A stretch of DNA of 64,000 nt from Erpobdella octoculata (taxonomy: Eukaryota > Annelida > Clitellata > Hirudinida > Erpobdellidae), in assembly GCA_963978895.1 (NCBI GenBank), contig OZ022242.1:20090129-20154128 (forward strand). The letters are read 5' to 3'. Within the stretch, counting starts at the first letter, position 1; the number at the start of each line of letters is the position of its first letter. The translations under genes and the position numbers were made by a program. Of the stretch, positions 32,323 through 45,529 are shown piece by piece. The notes below the pieces were generated by a model. It did no database searches. It was not told where the DNA came from and saw nothing but the letters and a program-made list of their open reading frames with translations.

Positions 32323-33812
32323 GCTAATTATATTATTTATATTAATATTATTGACATTTTATAAAAAGGAGTGAAAGTAATAAAAGATATGGTCAATATG
32401 AAAATGGAACATTAAGTAATAACAATTCATTGTAATGGGGTAGCAGACCCATAAACCAGGGATACCTTTCAAATGCGACTGAAGCAACCGGCTAGACATC
32501 ACCACACATGAATGCATTATCATCGATACCAATATTTTTCAAATGAAAAAAAAACAGTACATGTTAAGATGTGTTCATCGAGAATGGGACGAATCGAATG
32601 TCACCAAAGAAATAAAAAATAAAGCTATGTTTCTAAAAGATATACAAAATGGATGGCGAGTTATGAATGGCAAATAGATGGACCCATAGATGGATAGCAG
32701 GATGGAAATAGGGAAGTCACTAATGAATATAGCGGAGATAATAAAGGGAGACGCCAGAATTTCCAGCTAGGACTTGCCGTCCAGGTAATAAACAAACGAT
32801 AAAACAAATGAGTCTGGTGCCGCCATCAATTTTCGGATCCATTCGCCAGGTGTCCCTTTCACGGAATAAATCATCCGTCCGGAACCTAGCGAACGTCCAA
32901 CGCGGTGCTGTCTCCATATATTTTATTAAATGGACAGCCTTTATTTTAACTTTTTTCTCTGAAAATACATTAAAATGACATCTGAGACAAAACAAAACTA
33001 AGTCGTAAGAATTAAGGATGGTTCGTGCCATAGTAAAAAATAAACTTATCATACGCCCTTCAATAAAATTGGACGATGAAATCTATTCAAGGAAAAAATG
33101 AATCTAAGAGCAAGCAGTCCAACACAGATAAGTTCAGTTTGAAAACAATCTGCAAGACAGGAATTCTAATTCCAATCTGTAGACATTTTGAAATTATTAG
33201 CTTATTATATGGCCATGGGACCAACATCCGTTTGCAGCGTACCAGCGGGTATCGGGTACCTGTGCGCTGCGCCAAAGGCCTGTAAGTGTGAGAGTGTACA
33301 AGTTGAGAGCGAAGCATGTGTAGGATACAATTCCGACCTGATTTACGACTCCATTGAACCGTCGGTGATACATCAAAGTTTTCTATACAGCTTTCACAAT
33401 AACGTAATCTATTATTATAGCTACTGCTACCTTCGTTGGCGCAGTTCTAGAGCCACAACAGCACCAATTACTGTTGCTCTTGCTGAAAAGGAGGAAGAGA
33501 AAGAGAAAGAGAGAGAGAAAAAAAAGAGAGAGAGAGAAACTGAGTGAGCGAGATACAAGGAAAAAGCACATGTGATTGCAAACTGGGGTTTGCGATAGAG
33601 TACACAGGTAATTATGTAAATGTTCTGCTAGATGGCTTCGTGGCCGGCGTTACGAAACACAGACTTTCTGTGTCGTGTTGGTATGAATTGGCCATCATCA
33701 GCCTCCTCCTTACTGGCTAATGCGAATTGCTGTTTTAATTAAGCTGACGACTAGTTTTAGTTCATCCACCTCAACTTTTTTATTTCTTTCAATACATCTC
33801 TCTTTTTCGCTA

Positions 33813-33853
<41 letters not shown>

Positions 33854-34800
33854 TTGTATCTTTCTATCCATTATTTCGATTATTACATACCGGAGATATC
33901 ATATGAATAAAAAAAAGAAGGGAACAAAGATATCATTCAAACAAACATACAGCGAAAAAAAATATGCAAAATGTTTTAAAAAATAAAAACAAATACAATG
34001 CTGACAAACATCTTAAAGTTAGAGGAACAAAGAACTGAGAAACTTTGGCAGCTCTTTCTTCAAGTTTTCCTCCTTGCTGGGGAGCGGCAGCGTAAAAGTT
34101 TCTCTTAGCTGCTTCCTCTCCCTTTCCTCCCTCTCTTCACCACATCTCTCTCTTTCTCTTTCTTTTTTATCTGTCTTTCCCTCGCTCACTCTCTATCTTT
34201 TTTGGTTTTTTTGTCTTCGTTTTTTTCTATTTTTCTTTCTTTTTACTTTGGTCACGTTCTCAAACGAGTTGCAAACACGTTCGCTCGTTTGGCTTATTAT
34301 TTACGATTTCCATCTGTCATTTCGCCATCTTTTTCCATCTTTTTCTGTCATGGTTTTTGTTTTCCTTAATCTTCCACTCATCTCACGTTCTAGTCTCAAT
34401 TTTGTTTTCATTCTCTATCATCACTACTATCTTACTTCGTTTCTACATGATCACGCTTTCAAACCCGCTTCATAAGTTTACAGCGGACTTATGTTCAACA
34501 TAAAACATTTTCCAACGGCAACGAAAAACGGAGAGAAAAATAATTGAGCAACTGAAATGCTTACCGACTGATGACTTGCTGTAGAGCAAAACCTGTAACA
34601 TCCACATCTTGCGTTTCTTATCGGAATGCACTTACTAACAATTCCATGTTCCTGAACATCTTTAATCAATCCTCAACGTGTAATTCAGCTTTTTATCCTA
34701 ACTAGCCCTACCGGTGTGTTGGTGTGTATATAGGTGTGTGGATGACTGTACAAGGTGTCGATACAGGCACTACTTTCGCAGGTGTGTTAATAACTGAAAC

Positions 34801-34802
<2 letters not shown>

Positions 34803-34864
<62 letters not shown>
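34803..34864. repeat. (GA)n microsatellite
   Basis: About 62 bp of pure GA with GA-rich sequence continuing to about 35000. Confidence 0.96.
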
Positions 34865-34868
<4 letters not shown>

Positions 34869-35731
34869 ATGAGAGACAGAAAGAAGAGAGAAAAACAGAA
34901 AGAGAGAGATGAAAAGAGAAAGAGAGAGGTGGAAAAGGAAAGAAACATAGACAGAAAGAAGGGGGAAAAGAAAGATATAGAAGAAAAGAAAAGAAAAGAA
35001 GATAGAGTTAGTTATAGAATGGTCGTCGAAAGCAACTCAAAGGTCTAGACAGCAGCTAGATCGTAAATCAGAGAAATGCAATAGAACAGACCGATAACCT
35101 TTGCAAATTTTGACGGCCCAATCAATCGCCCGAGATGGGCCAAAGGAAAAAGGGTGGAGAGAGAGAGGAAGCATGGTGGTAACATGGAGAAGGTGATGCG
35201 GTTGATGAAATGTTCAAGTTTTCAAGGTACGCACCTGTCCCAGTTGGTTCCATGGTTAGCTACAATATCATACACAGTATACATACACGAGTTCTAAACG
35301 TGTTACACACACATACAAACACACACACAAACAAACACAAGCATAAACAACCTCACGTCAATATACCACACGATCGAGATTGGTTAATAAATAAATAAAT
35401 AATTAATTATTATAATGGCATAAATAATTACATCTAAAATTTTATTAATCACCTCATATCTGACATTATAGACACGTATAGTACGAACGTTGCACTATAT
35501 GACAATTTGTCATCTCAAATGTAATATGCATGATGGCTGAAATAAGCACACACACACACACACACGCTACGATACGATACGGCTTATTATTGTAAATAGT
35601 TATATTAGTAAGAGAACGAACACCTCCCTATAAGTTCATTAAAATCTCCTTAACACGAATCCATAGAATTCTGACACGTAATCAAAGATAAACTGATCCA
35701 TTAAAGTGCCATTCACGTAGTTGGGGTTAAG

Positions 35732-35763
35732 CATGGAACTCTATATGTATATAGAGTTCCATG
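35732..35763. mobile_element. Palindromic micro-element B with 7-bp flanking duplication
   Basis: Perfect inverted repeat with 15-bp arms CATGGAACTCTATAT and a 2-base centre GT. GGTTAAG directly precedes it (35725-35731) and directly follows it (35764-35770). Same plan as the palindromes at 6830, 39473 and 57345. Confidence 0.7.
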
Positions 35764-35859
35764 GGTTAAGATATATTTATTTGCTATAAGTTATTAAGTT
35801 ATTATTAATAAACGTCTTTCCTTCCCTCAATATCATGATGATGGTGGTGTTGCTATTGG

Positions 35860-38168
<2,309 letters not shown>

Positions 38169-38243
38169 AACTAAGAAATATTTACTAAGAAATATTTACT
38201 AAGAAATATTTACTAAGAAATATTTACTAAGAAATATTTACTA
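38169..38243. repeat. 14-bp minisatellite, 5 copies
   Basis: Tandem ACTAAGAAATATTT. A (GGAT)n tract follows at 38532-38580, just before the MULE. Confidence 0.95.
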
Positions 38244-38610
38244 ACACAATCTCTGAGGATCAATTGTGAAGAGAATTATTTGACTTGCTTGAGTGTCAAA
38301 ATAAACAAAATAAGTTCAGCGGTAGAGGAAGGAAAAGTTGAACAGCAGCTTCAATGGAAGATGTTGTAAAGAATATTGAAGAAGAGAAAAAAAAAGAAGA
38401 AAGAAAGAAAGAAAGAAGGAATTTAAAAATTCATGATGACAATTTTCCATCAAGTTTGTTTTGCTGGTAAGAAAAAAAGATGGTGCTAAGTGTGAATTAA
38501 TGGGAGTGTAAATGTTTAGATGAACAAATGGACGGATGGATGTATGGATGGATGGATGGATGGATGGATGGATGGATGGATAGAGTCATATTTGCAGGGA
38601 TGAAATAAAC

Positions 38611-38847
38611 GGTTTACGGCAAATTCATCGTGAAACAATTCATCGTGAGACGATTCATCGTGGGCAATTCATCGTGGGACATTTCATCGTGAGACAATTC
38701 ATCGTGAAGACAATTCATCGTGAAAAGTTCATCGTGGACAATTCATCGTGAGACATTTCATCGTGAAAACAATTTATCGTGAAGACAATTCATCGTGAGA
38801 CAATTCATCGTGAGATAATTCGTCGTGGAAACATTCATCGTAGATAA
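38611..38847 (+). repeat. Left terminal inverted repeat array of the MULE
   Basis: About 14 copies of a 14-16 bp unit built on ATTCATCGTGAGACA, with variation mostly in the spacer after CGTG. Copies may be transposase or FLYWCH-finger binding sites (inference). Confidence 0.93.
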
Positions 38848-39571
38848 TTTTTTTACAATAGAAAATTAATTTGCATAATACAATTTTTCCTTAAACCGCT
38901 GAATGCATAGATATTAGTTGAATGTTTTCTAGAAAAAAAAAAATTTATCAGTGTACTTCGAAATAAATAAAAATGTAATCGTCCGAAAAATTAAAAGAAT
39001 TTCTTTATTGGATTTGTTTGCACTATTACATTTGTGTTACTAATATAATTATTTCTTTATTGGATGTAGATTTTCTTTAGCGTTATCTTTGTAACTTTAA
39101 GCTACTGAGAACACCTGCTGTGGAGAAGAACGAGTGCGATCCTGAAATCGTGATTTTATATAGACGTCATAAAAGTGTCCAGTATCATGGCGACAGGAAC
39201 ACCTGTGTATAGACTTCTTAATGTGAAACCTTCATATTTAAAAAAACCACAATTGTGGACATGAGTTAATGTGAGTCTAAAAACCATGATTTCTTGTAAA
39301 ATTACAAAGAAGTTATAAATGTTTTAATTTGACACAAAGTTTTTGATTCGCATTATCGACTCTTATTTTAAGTAGTTTACAAACGCTTTATACGTTTGTC
39401 TGGAAAAACAATAGATGAGGTAAGTGAGCATTAACTTGCTCTTATCAGCTTAATGGTTTAATTAGCCTTGTCCATAGATATCTATGGCCTTGCCACAGTG
39501 CCCCTGATCGGTTGCTATATAAAGTAATTGTTATAAACATTTCCTATACTTCGTTCAACTTAGTTAGAATT
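38848..39571 (+). other. 5' non-coding region of the MULE
   Basis: About 720 bp between the left repeat array and the transposase start, presumed to hold the promoter. It contains micro-palindrome D at 39473-39486. A TATATAAAG word at 39514-39522 comes too late to serve the chosen start. Confidence 0.5.
39473..39486. mobile_element. Palindromic micro-element D with 8-bp flanking repeat
   Basis: Perfect 14-bp palindrome CATAGATATCTATG. GCCTTGTC (39465-39472) directly precedes it and GCCTTGCC (39487-39494) directly follows it, 7 of 8 identical. It is the smallest of the four and lies inside the MULE leader. Confidence 0.5.
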
Positions 39572-40960
39572 ATGCCTCTCGAATTTGTTCTTAGTGAAAA
39601 AGGAAAAAATAAGCTAGTCGACTCGGGACATTTATTTGTCAAGGATGCAGTTACGATAGATAAAACGTTTTGGAAATGCGACAAATATCAACGTTTTAGG
39701 TGTCGAGCGCGTTTACATACTCACAATGATGATATTTTAAAAAGAGTTGGTGAACACAACCATGCTGGAAACGCCGCTCGAATCGACGCAACAAAAGTCA
39801 TCAATGAAATCAAAGAAGAGACGAGAGTTACTCAAAATGCTCCTCATCGAATTGTAACCGACTCTTTTATCGGTTTGTCGCAGGCAGTTGCGGGACAGTT
39901 GCCAACTGTTTCCTCGTTGAAAAAGACCATTCGATACACCCGACGTCTTGCTGATCGACCACCACCGAATCCAAACTCATTTGCCGAGTTGCAAATTCCA
40001 ATGGAGTATCAAGTTACTCACAATGGTGATCAGTTTTTAATGTATGACAGCTATGATGCACCCAACCGAATTCTAATTTTTTCAACACAGAGAAATATGC
40101 AGCTTCTTTCCCGCTCTCAACATTGGTATGCTGATGGAACATTCAAAACAGTTCCTCATTCGTTTCATCAGCTATACACAATTCATGGAATTAAAGAAGA
40201 TCGAGTTATTCCTGCCGTTTTTGCTCTGCTACCCTCAAAAACTGAAGAAACCTATAATCGGTTATTAGTTCAACTCACGAACCTGCATCCAAACCTAGCA
40301 CCTGAGTCCATAACAACTGATTTTGAACTAGCTGCAATTAATGCTTTCCACAATGTCTTTCCAGCAGCAGAGCAGAAAGGATGTTTTTTCCATTTCAGCC
40401 AGTGCCTATGGCGAAACATTCAGGCTAATGGTCTTAAGCAGAGATATGAAGAGGATCCGGATTTTGCTTTGAAAATGAAAATGATTTCCTCTTTATCTTT
40501 TGTTCCAAACGACGATATTGTGGAAAGTTTTCAGCAGCTTTCGGAAGATTTTCCGGTTGAAGGTCAGCCTGTACTGGATTATTTTGAGGACACGTGGATT
40601 GGCAGGCCTAATCGGCACCAGCGTAGGCCTCCACGTTTTCCCCACCGTCTATGGAATTCCTACAACGCTGCCCTTACTGGCTCGCCAAAAACCAATAACT
40701 CATGTGAGGGATGGCATCGAGCGTTTGCCGAGCTGATTGGAGCTAACCACCCAACCATATGGAAGTTCATATCAACATTGAAAGATGAACAATCACTCAG
40801 TGAGACAAAAATGGAGCAATATTTCGGTGGCGCTAATCCTCCTCCTCCAAAGAAATGCTACCGTGACGCTGCTCTTCGCATTCAACGGATTGTTCAAAAT
40901 TATAATAATCGGGACAGATTAGATTATCTTCGAGGCTTAGCTCACAATTTTGACTTTTAA
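39572..40960 (+). CDS. FLYWCH / MULE-type transposase (462 aa)
   Basis: Catalyses cut-and-paste movement of the surrounding element. The N-terminal FLYWCH-like zinc finger covers residues 3-66, with ligands C36, C44, H62 and H64 (EHNH). The MULE transposase core follows: WYADGTFK with D188, TTDFELA with D250, the GCFFHFSQC motif with C271 and H274, and NNSCEGWH with E379. D188, D250 and E379 are the expected DDE triad. No stop or frameshift interrupts it. The frame is open from an earlier ATG at 39512, but I prefer 39572 (MPLEFVLSEKGK) because FLYWCH domains usually begin this way. AATAAA signals follow at 40998-41003 and 41046-41051. Confidence 0.93.
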   Translation: MPLEFVLSEKGKNKLVDSGHLFVKDAVTIDKTFWKCDKYQRFRCRARLHTHNDDILKRVGEHNHAGNAARIDATKVINEIKEETRVTQNAPHRIVTDSFIGLSQAVAGQLPTVSSLKKTIRYTRRLADRPPPNPNSFAELQIPMEYQVTHNGDQFLMYDSYDAPNRILIFSTQRNMQLLSRSQHWYADGTFKTVPHSFHQLYTIHGIKEDRVIPAVFALLPSKTEETYNRLLVQLTNLHPNLAPESITTDFELAAINAFHNVFPAAEQKGCFFHFSQCLWRNIQANGLKQRYEEDPDFALKMKMISSLSFVPNDDIVESFQQLSEDFPVEGQPVLDYFEDTWIGRPNRHQRRPPRFPHRLWNSYNAALTGSPKTNNSCEGWHRAFAELIGANHPTIWKFISTLKDEQSLSETKMEQYFGGANPPPPKKCYRDAALRIQRIVQNYNNRDRLDYLRGLAHNFDF

Positions 40961-41088
40961 CTATGTTTTTCGTGTTAAAATTAGTGTTTTTTTGAATAAT
41001 AAACTGTTTAAACGTTAACTTCTTGTCATTTTTTTTTGAAATTGCAATAAACTTAAACATTTTTAAACAAAGATGGAAAAATTAGTAG

Positions 41089-41115
41089 TTATTATTATTA
41101 TTATTATTATTATTA
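41089..41115. repeat. (TTA)n microsatellite within the MULE
   Basis: About nine TTA units downstream of the transposase polyadenylation signals. Confidence 0.93.
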
Positions 41116-41261
41116 ACATAAAGGTTTTCAACAAATCAGTCATAAAAGCAAAAGGTATGGTTTGGGCATATTTACCATGGGTTGAGTTTTGTCGCTTAGA
41201 AAATAAAATAAAATAAAAAAGTTTTTTAATTTTTTTAGAGCAAAAATGTTTTTATATCACA

Positions 41262-41546
41262 GTGAATTGACCCCGATGACATTATAACGATGATTTGTCC
41301 TCACGATGAATTGTTCACGATGACATTTTAACGACGAATTCTCCTCACGATGAATTGTCTCACGATGAATTGTTCACGATGACATTTTAACGATGAATTC
41401 TCCTCACGATGAATTGTTTCACGATGAATTGTCTCACGATGAATTGTTTACACGATGAATTATCTCACGATGAAATGTTTCACGATGAATTGTCCACGAT
41501 GAATTGTTTCACGATGAATCGTTTCACGATGAATTTGGCGGACACC
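41262..41546 (-). repeat. Right terminal inverted repeat array of the MULE
   Basis: About 17 copies of the same unit in inverse orientation (CACGATGAATTGT). It includes a longer repeated block containing GATGACATTTTAACGA seen twice near 41330 and 41380. The last unit ends CACGATGAATTTGGC at the terminus. Confidence 0.93.
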
Positions 41547-41555
41547 GAAATAAAC

Positions 41556-43277
41556 ATCTCATACTATGCTCATTTGCATATATGATGTGTAATCCATCTT
41601 TTTATTGGTTCATAATTTTTTCTTCACAAGCTGTCTGTCTTCATTAGAGAATTGTTTGCATTGCTATTTATTATTTTTAAATTATTTACGAATAATATCA
41701 TGCAGAACGCAGTTAAGCATGTACTTGCAGCACCAACCGACTAATTTGAATGCCAATTCGAGCCTAAAAATTTTTCTACAATTATAACGCAAACTTAGTT
41801 TACACACGAAATTGAAGAATTTATTTTCGCCAATAATAACCAACCCCATAAAAATTTATTGCGACATTAATAACCAAACCCATAAAAATTACAAAGCAAA
41901 AAACTAACTTTGAACTGTTTCTTCTTCTGATGGAACAAAATCAAACGCAATTTTCCCTCCTCAAACGACAAAAAATCGTCTCAAAAACTTAAAAGACTGA
42001 CTTTAAATCAAACACACTCACATAAAAGCCACCTACCACAGAAGATACATGTCACACCGTCACACACTGGTGTCATAAATATAAGTTTTACAACTTATGA
42101 TCTCGTCAAAGTCATAAAAAATACTACACACCAACAACGAGAACATCACTTATCTCGAATGCCGCCATAAAATTACGCCGTGCGTACACAACAGAGCTGT
42201 GCATGCAGCCATTAAAAACGCTCCCGATTGGAGTGCAATCGTAGCCAACGCTATTCTCTAAGTGCTTATGCGAATCTATCTATTCAATTAAGACTCTCGC
42301 ATACGATCGCCCTATCACAAAACCCTTAAGATATGCGCTGATATGTATAAGTAGAATAGAATTGTTGTTTGTCTAATTTTAAAACTATCAGCTCAATATT
42401 AGCGTGGTAAAATAAAATAGAAGAAAAACTCAGTAGAAAACCTCATGGTCCGACGTCGATGCGCTATTGTTTTCAAAGTCGTAAATAAGCTGAAGCGACG
42501 TTCTAGAGACGCCGACTTTCTACTCGGCTCGTGTATTTATGCCAGTACGTAAGTCACTCTGCTTATTTCCTTATCTCCGTCTGCTTTGCCTTGCTTTGTC
42601 TGCGCTTTTATACATCAACGACTGTGCGTCTGTTTGCGTCGATATGTGCTCTGTTATTGCGTTGGTTCTATTTATGCTTACTGTGTGGATAATACGTTAA
42701 TATGCATAATAAATTACAGACCAGTTGTAAACTATTTCTTATAATATAATTTTGAATATTCATATTTATAACAGGGATTATGATCACGAATATTATGATG
42801 ATATGCAGAATTGTATTCATAGCAATTTTAATCCTATCAATTTTAATTATATCAATATTTATCATCTTAATTTTAACTGTATTAATTTTAATTAGATTAT
42901 ATTGAAATTTTTCTTTTAAATATTTATGATGCACCACAAAAAAATAATATTTTTAAAACATTAATTTAAATCTTTTTTATTTCTTAAACTGACAGCTGTG
43001 CACAACAAATCAAATGCAGAATTTAATACCTCAAGGAGATTTTTTTTATACAAATTTGTCATTGAAAACTTTTTCTGATCAGATAAATTAATTATAATTT
43101 TCTTTATTTCTATAAATATTTATAATTATTGTGTATTGTTTTATTATTTTTAAATATTTCTATTTAATTCCATAATTTTGGAAGAAATAAGCTGAGTTAA
43201 AACGAGGTGACGGAAAACTACTGAATAATTTATATTGAATGTAAAAAAATTTATGTGAATAAAAAAATAGTAGATAA
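41556..43277. other. Intergenic, no gene seen
   Basis: AT-rich, with a GC-richer patch at 42420-42640. No domain recognised in either strand. Confidence 0.5.
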
Positions 43278-43463
43278 TTTATTGAGAATGATATTATAAA
43301 TTTATTGAGAATATTATAAACTTATAGAGAATAATATTATAAATTTATTGAGAGTGATATTATAAATTTATTGAGAATGATATTATAAATTTATTGAGAA
43401 TGATATTATAAATTTATTGAGAATGATATTATAAGTATATTGAGAATGATATTATAAATTTAT
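43278..43463. repeat. 23-bp minisatellite, 8 copies
   Basis: Units of TTTATTGAGAATGATATTAT followed by AAA. One unit carries a 3-bp deletion and others carry single changes. Confidence 0.95.
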
Positions 43464-43735
43464 TATTAACTTTGTTGAATTATTTTTCGCGTTTTTATCA
43501 AATTAAATGCATTAGTAAGTGCATTTGCATTTTAATTCATTGACTGTGCCAAATGTATTAAAATATTTGGATAATAGACCAATAAAAAAAAAAAAATTTT
43601 AGTCCTTTATATTAGTTACATAGAGTGTGTTTCGCTCATTGAATACATTGAATACTGTAGTATTTTGTGACGGTTATATGCATACTTCCCGTCATCCGAT
43701 CGAGATAAAATTTAGCTTATAAAATTGTTGTCAAT

Positions 43736-44294
43736 CATAGGCGTAACTAGACGGCCAAAAAGGGGGGGGAGGTTATGGGTCTGTAAAATGGAACAAGAAA
43801 ATGCACGACTCCCACTTTTCAAAAAAATTCCTATTATTTTTGGGTTTGTTTTATATAATAAAAAAAATAATATTAGTGTTTTTGTGTTTATTAACAAAAC
43901 AAAATAATTAAGACCAAAAATATTGAATAAATAATTCAAAGCCAACATGGTGCCTACAGACAGATTTTTACTAACAAGGCAGCAAAGTATCTGTAATTCA
44001 AATACTTTACTAACAAGGCAAAATTATTGAACAATAAAACTTGTGAATTGCTGTGTATTTATTTTACCTTGAAAAGTTCAAAATTGGCTAAAACAAACCC
44101 AAAAATAATAGGAAAAATGATCTTGAAAAGTGGGAGTCGTGCATGCTTTTGTTCCTTTTTACAATGCAGCCCCAATTCATAGATTAGATGCAAATTTTGA
44201 ACCATCTTAAATAATTAACATAAGAATTAAGGTTTTAATTTATATACCAATGGGGGGGTTTCAACCCCCAAAACCCCCCCAGGTTACGCCTATG
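43736..44294. mobile_element. hAT-type foldback MITE, 559 bp
   Basis: Perfect 12-bp terminal inverted repeat CATAGGCGTAAC. It is flanked by an exact 8-bp duplication TTGTCAAT (43728-43735, 44295-44302), the hAT length. Long imperfect inverted arms follow the ends, for example GCACGACTCCCACTTTTC at 43803-43820 and its exact inverse at 44125-44142. The whole copy can therefore fold into a long hairpin. No transposase is encoded. G-runs of 7-8 bases lie near each end. Confidence 0.93.
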
Positions 44295-44302
44295 TTGTCA
44301 AT

Positions 44303-45350
44303 GAAAAAGTATTCTACTTCTAAAGCTTTCGTTTTTATTTTAAATAAGTTGATTAAAATTGAAAAATTAATTGAAATTGAAATATTAAATATTTTTAAGA
44401 AATTAATTAAAATTTTAAAATTAATTAAAATTTTAAAACATTACAAATTTTGACCGAGGAAATAAGACCGTCAGTTTCAAATTCATTCAGAATTGATTTT
44501 TCAAATAAAGGATTTATAATAAAAAAAATTGTTTCTATGAGTTGATTTTTGCATCACAATTAAATCTTTTATTGATTTATTATTAATAAATTTTATTATG
44601 TCTGTTAAATAAAAATTTATTATATTCTCTAATATTTAAAAAAAAATTCAATAAAATATTTTCAATTCTTTATATAAATAAAAAAAATTTCAAATAGAAT
44701 TTAAATTCGCAAACGTGGACGAAAATCATTCTTTTAAAATTTATTTCTTTTTAATGCTAATAATTTTAAAGTAATGCGAAAAACCAATGAAGGATTGACT
44801 AACAAACGGCATAACTTCTCAGTTTGCATATATTTCATATTTCCTTTCTGTCTTCTATAGGTGTTGAGCAGATCAATAACAGCATGTTCTCAGCCTATCT
44901 GTCTCTATCTAATTTATTACAGCAGGCTAACCTTTATGCATATATGCAAATGAGCCTGTTAAAATATCTGATGGTCTTACTTCACAAATATTTTCTCCGT
45001 TACACCTTGTTGTGAGTAGAATAATTTTCGAAATACTTTACACTGAGACAACATATTATTATTGATATGTAAAACATTTTTAATCTAAATAATTTATTAT
45101 TTCAAATAAAACCCATATTTTTATTTATTTGTTTACATGACATTTAAAAATATTAAAAAATGTTTCATAGTATAGATTAATACTATTCAAAAATCATCGG
45201 TAAATTATTATAATTTTTGAGCGATTAGAATTTGATAGTATTAAAAAACTAAATAACATTCTACTATAAATAAAATTGACCAGCTTTTTAAGTAAAAAAA
45301 TTTGCTCAATTGAATCATCATTAAACAAAAAATTATTTTCTGTGTCATTT

Positions 45351-45356
<6 letters not shown>
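44303..45356. other. AT-rich intergenic, no gene seen
   Basis: Contains AATTAATTAAAATT-type repeats at 44340-44440. Otherwise featureless. Confidence 0.5.
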
Positions 45357-45445
<89 letters not shown>

Positions 45446-45448
45446 AGT

Positions 45449-45526
<78 letters not shown>
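45357..45526. repeat. (TA)n-(GA)n compound microsatellite
   Basis: About 86 bp of TA followed directly by about 80 bp of GA. Confidence 0.97.

Positions 45527-45529
<3 letters not shown>

Larger units (their letters stand above)
29603..35724. other. Intergenic block, no gene seen
   Basis: Contains GA-rich stretches (29760-29840, 30960-30978), ATG/ACG-rich repeats at 31215-31385, (TTA)n then (TCA)n at 32245-32322, (CT)n at 33815-33850, (GA)n at 34803-34864 and (CA)n near 35547-35566. Open frames of 60-140 codons are low-complexity or lack known domains. Confidence 0.5.
38611..41546 (+). mobile_element. Complete Mutator-like element (MULE), 2936 bp
   Basis: Flanked by an exact 9-bp direct repeat GAAATAAAC (38602-38610 and 41547-41555), the target duplication length typical of Mutator elements. 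The left end GGTTTACGGCAAATTC and the inverted right end GGTGTCCGCCAAATTC match at 23 of the first 26 bases. Both ends continue inward as arrays of an ATTCATCGTG-based unit in opposite orientation. One intact transposase gene lies between them. The exact duplication and open frame suggest a fairly recent insertion. Confidence 0.95.

Noticed and set aside
38611..38847. CRISPR-like spaced repeats
   Set aside because: The repeats are 10-bp cores with very short spacers, are inverted at the other end of the same element, and lie in a eukaryotic genome. They are transposon end arrays.
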